Part shown: one piece after another, positions 62,041 through 64,000 of the stretch
How positions within the stretch are numbered: position 1 is the first letter of the stretch
How the letters are laid out: each line of letters begins with the position of its first letter
DNA from: Ruegeria sediminis
Lineage (GTDB): Bacteria; Pseudomonadota; Alphaproteobacteria; Rhodobacterales; Rhodobacteraceae
Length of the DNA stretch: 64,000 bases
Reading direction: 5' to 3'
Assembly (NCBI RefSeq): GCF_005938215.1
Contig: NZ_VCPD01000001.1
Coordinates: 124,001 to 188,000, forward strand
The notes under the pieces: generated by a model
Seen by the model: only the letters and a program-made list of their open reading frames with translations
What the model was told of the DNA's origin: nothing
Database searches by the model: none
Made by a program: the position numbers and the translations under genes

Positions 62041-62796
62041 CTATGCCAGCGGTTTCGGCCTTCCCGGACGTCCGGGGCGCCGATCGACGTTTACGGGACG
62101 GACCGGCAAAACCGGCTTGTTCGGGATCGCGGTAGGAAGTTCTCCAAGCGGGCTCGCCAGCGTCGTGGCGTCGTTCAGTCGCGCAAGCTGTTTCGCCACG
62201 CCTTCCGCTTGCGCTCCGCTCAGAACCGCATACCCTTTCTTGTTTGCGGCTCCGGACGTCCATCTTTTCGTCGCCATAGAGGGGCAGTACGCCATCATGC
62301 CTCCTTCGACATAGATCACTTCATCCGTGGCAAAGGACAGGGTGGCGAGACCAAGGCGCGCGCCCGGCAGCCCGCTGGCGATCCCGCAGACACCTTTCAG
62401 CAGCCGCGCCGAAATGACGGCCTGCCGGTCGTCCGCGAACTCGGAAACCGCATCGCAATCGACCAGCATCCCCTGTTCGGGCATCAGCCAGAGCGGCCGC
62501 TTGTTGAACACGGAACCGGCAGGAACCCGGACCGGCCTGTTTTCTTCGGAAAGCCCGTCATCCGGCAGGGCCAGTACCTCGCGCTCCGTACTTGCGACTT
62601 GCTGAAAGTCGTGATCCAGGGTGCGCACCAAATCGCCGGCCACGATCTTTTCGACGGGCCGCCATCCCCTGTCGGTCAATACGGCGGTGCCGTGCAACAG
62701 ACCCGATCTGCGGGTAACGACCGACCCGTTCGCGACGCGCAACCCGTCTTCTCCGGAGAAAAACTGGGAACCAGAATTACCATTTACTTCAAACAC
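62041..62796 (-). CDS. Hint-domain protein lacking the catalytic Cys
   Basis: A 251-residue protein with a Hint_2 (Hedgehog/intein-like) domain at about 35-180. The family pattern GT-x-[IVL]-x-T-x-x-G-x3-V-E-x-[IL]-x-x-G-D-x-V-x-T-x-D is seen as HGTAVLTDRGWRPVEKIVAG then DLVRTLDHDFQQ. The usual CFxPGT nucleophile is replaced by LLHGT, so protein splicing or self-cleavage is not expected. The start is GTG at 62796; no ATG fits. The C-terminus is Pro/Arg-rich. Rhodobacteraceae have many such proteins, often exported by type I secretion; no RTX repeats are in this one. Confidence 0.78.
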   Translation of the reverse strand: MFEVNGNSGSQFFSGEDGLRVANGSVVTRRSGLLHGTAVLTDRGWRPVEKIVAGDLVRTLDHDFQQVASTEREVLALPDDGLSEENRPVRVPAGSVFNKRPLWLMPEQGMLVDCDAVSEFADDRQAVISARLLKGVCGIASGLPGARLGLATLSFATDEVIYVEGGMMAYCPSMATKRWTSGAANKKGYAVLSGAQAEGVAKQLARLNDATTLASPLGELPTAIPNKPVLPVRPVNVDRRPGRPGRPKPLA

Positions 62797-63066
62797 GTGC
62801 CCGCCCCCTTCTCGTGCACTTCACTCAACAGATCTAAATGAATAGCACCGGGTCGGCGGCGGGCGGCCACATTTCGCCACATTTCCGACGCATTCGCGTC
62901 AAGATTGTGTCATTTCCCGATTTTCGGAAACGCTTAAGTTCAATCGCCCGGCACTGTCTCGCAACCGGAAACTTGAGAGCTCGACTTCAGTCGAACTGAT
63001 AGTCGAATCTCTGAATATCTTCTGAACGACTGGTCTGAACGATAGCGGCGGAACAATCAGACCGCC
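62797..63066. other. Intergenic region between Hint and EamA genes
   Basis: The 270 bases hold no supported gene. CCACATTTC occurs twice about ten bases apart (62868-62888), and the stretch is lower in GC than its surroundings, consistent with the Hint promoter. Nothing else was recognised. Confidence 0.6.
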
Positions 63067-63975
63067 TCAGCCCGAGCGCAAGGCGATGATCCCGCCGGCA
63101 AAGGCGATCAGGCCGACCCCCAGGATCTGCGGCGCCCCCAGCGTCTGGCCTAACGCCACCCATGCGAACAACGGGCCGAAAATCATCACGGAATATTCGA
63201 ACACCGCCACGTAGGAAGGCTCGCCCAGCTGATACGCCTTGATCAGCATGAATACCGCCAGGGACGATCCCACCGCCTGCAGCACGACCCAGGGCGCGGC
63301 ACCGCCCATCGGCCAGACCCACCCGCGGGCCACGAATCCCGCCGGGCCCGCAACCGGTTCGATTGGAAACAGGGCAAGCCCGATCAGACCGGCTGCCCCT
63401 GCCAGCCCCAGGGCCAGAACCATCCCGCCCAGCAGCGCCACCGTGCTTTCTCCGGCGCAATAGGCGCGCGTGATGACTGCTGCCAGCGCATAGAACAGAC
63501 CGCCCGCCACCGGAATCAGAACCTTGGCGTCAAAGGCCCGAGGGTCGGGCTGCAGGACGCAGAGGATTCCGGCAAAGCCGATCGCCACCGCAAGAATGCG
63601 CCAGGGGCCGATGCGTTGCCCCATGCCAAGGGACGAGATCAGCAGCACGAATATGGGCGAAGTGAACAGCCCCGCCAGCGCCTGTGCAATCGGCATGAGG
63701 GCAAGAGCACTGAAATAGAACAGCATCGCCAGGGCGATCAGGGCACTGCGCAACACCACCACACCCGGCCGCAGGGGCCGGATGCTGCCGAGACCGAGCA
63801 GCGACAACCCGCAGACCAAAGGCAACATGAGAAGAGCGCGGGTGAAATGGAACTGCCAGAGTCCGATGTCTTGGGCCAGACGGACCACGAAATTGTCGAT
63901 CACGCCGATGATAGCCATGGCCGCTACCATCAACAGCGAAGCTGCAACCGGCGATGTTCGTTGAATTGCCTGCAT
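63067..63975 (-). CDS. EamA (DMT) family transporter
   Basis: A 302-residue, ten-helix membrane protein made of two EamA repeats, of the drug/metabolite transporter superfamily; many members export amino acids or other small metabolites. The start MQAIQRTSPVAASLLMVAAM and the repeated EamA segments (RPLRPGVVVLRSALIALAML, GEPSYVAVFEYSVMIFGPLF) are clear. It is alone on the minus strand; substrate cannot be predicted. Confidence 0.92.
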   Translation of the reverse strand: MQAIQRTSPVAASLLMVAAMAIIGVIDNFVVRLAQDIGLWQFHFTRALLMLPLVCGLSLLGLGSIRPLRPGVVVLRSALIALAMLFYFSALALMPIAQALAGLFTSPIFVLLISSLGMGQRIGPWRILAVAIGFAGILCVLQPDPRAFDAKVLIPVAGGLFYALAAVITRAYCAGESTVALLGGMVLALGLAGAAGLIGLALFPIEPVAGPAGFVARGWVWPMGGAAPWVVLQAVGSSLAVFMLIKAYQLGEPSYVAVFEYSVMIFGPLFAWVALGQTLGAPQILGVGLIAFAGGIIALRSG

Positions 63976-64000
63976 TCCCTTTGTCTAGCAGCCTTCGCGC

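Noticed and set aside
62041..62796. Intein or active self-splicing element
   Set aside because: The Hint fold lacks the nucleophilic Cys, there is no extein context, and the frame is a stand-alone gene.

Overview
The window is a gene-dense, GC-rich chromosomal segment from an alphaproteobacterium, most likely of the Rhodobacteraceae/Roseobacter group. Four things point there: the aerobic cob gene set including cobG, the pcm-tolC-PopZ-like gene order, a DmdC-type acyl-CoA dehydrogenase with MerR-controlled beta-oxidation genes, and an interspersed repeat (around 57658) of a kind I associate with this family. I see no phage genes, insertion sequences, CRISPR array or rRNA. Base and codon use look uniform, so this reads as core chromosome.

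Layout. 1-8.7 kb: efp, a small conserved protein, cobQ, a minus-strand run pcm - tolC - PopZ-like gene, tRNA-Cys, a tiny lipoprotein, and a beta-hydroxyacid dehydrogenase divergent from a LysR regulator. 8.8-24.9 kb: the centrepiece, a cobalamin regulon. A B12 riboswitch precedes a DUF1636 protein, cobW, cobN, cobG, cobH, cobI, cobJ, cobL, cobE, cobM, cobB, cobA and cobF. Most of these overlap by a few bases. cobK lies on the opposite strand inside the operon and shares its start codon tetranucleotide with cobL. A second B12 riboswitch then precedes cbtB, cbtA and a His-rich exported protein, and a second, Cys-depleted DUF1636 paralogue converges on them. 25-30 kb: a DUF302 protein, a ThDP enzyme overlapping a CoA-transferase, and a TTC38-like repeat protein. 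30-36 kb: an opgC-opgG-opgH osmoregulated periplasmic glucan operon, then an esterase and a membrane-anchored rhodanese. 36-42 kb: a six-gene Mrp cation/proton antiporter operon with a fused A+B subunit. 42-45.3 kb: a flavoprotein-SelD fusion converging on mnmH, a selenium route to tRNA 2-selenouridine. 45.3-54 kb: an SRAP protein, a TPR-sulfotransferase, a 5'-nucleotidase, a DUF952-DUF1330-pyrD-arsC-like coupled set, a MATE exporter and two hotdog thioesterases. 54-62 kb: two MerR paralogues, a second tiny lipoprotein and a beta-oxidation set (acyl-CoA dehydrogenase, GST, thiolase, FadB-type enzyme) behind two LiuR-like operators. 62-64 kb: a Hint-domain protein lacking the catalytic cysteine, and an EamA transporter.

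How it works together. The B12 cluster covers uroporphyrinogen III to hydrogenobyrinate a,c-diamide plus the large chelatase subunit. Cobalt uptake (cbtAB) has its own riboswitch. cobQ, a later step, sits 6 kb away with no recognisable riboswitch. cobS, cobT and the adenosylation and lower-ligand genes are not in the window. The best candidates for under-described biology are the two DUF1636 proteins, the His-rich protein behind cbtAB, the tiny lipoprotein pair and the cysteine-less Hint protein. All functional calls come from reading the sequence; no database search was run.
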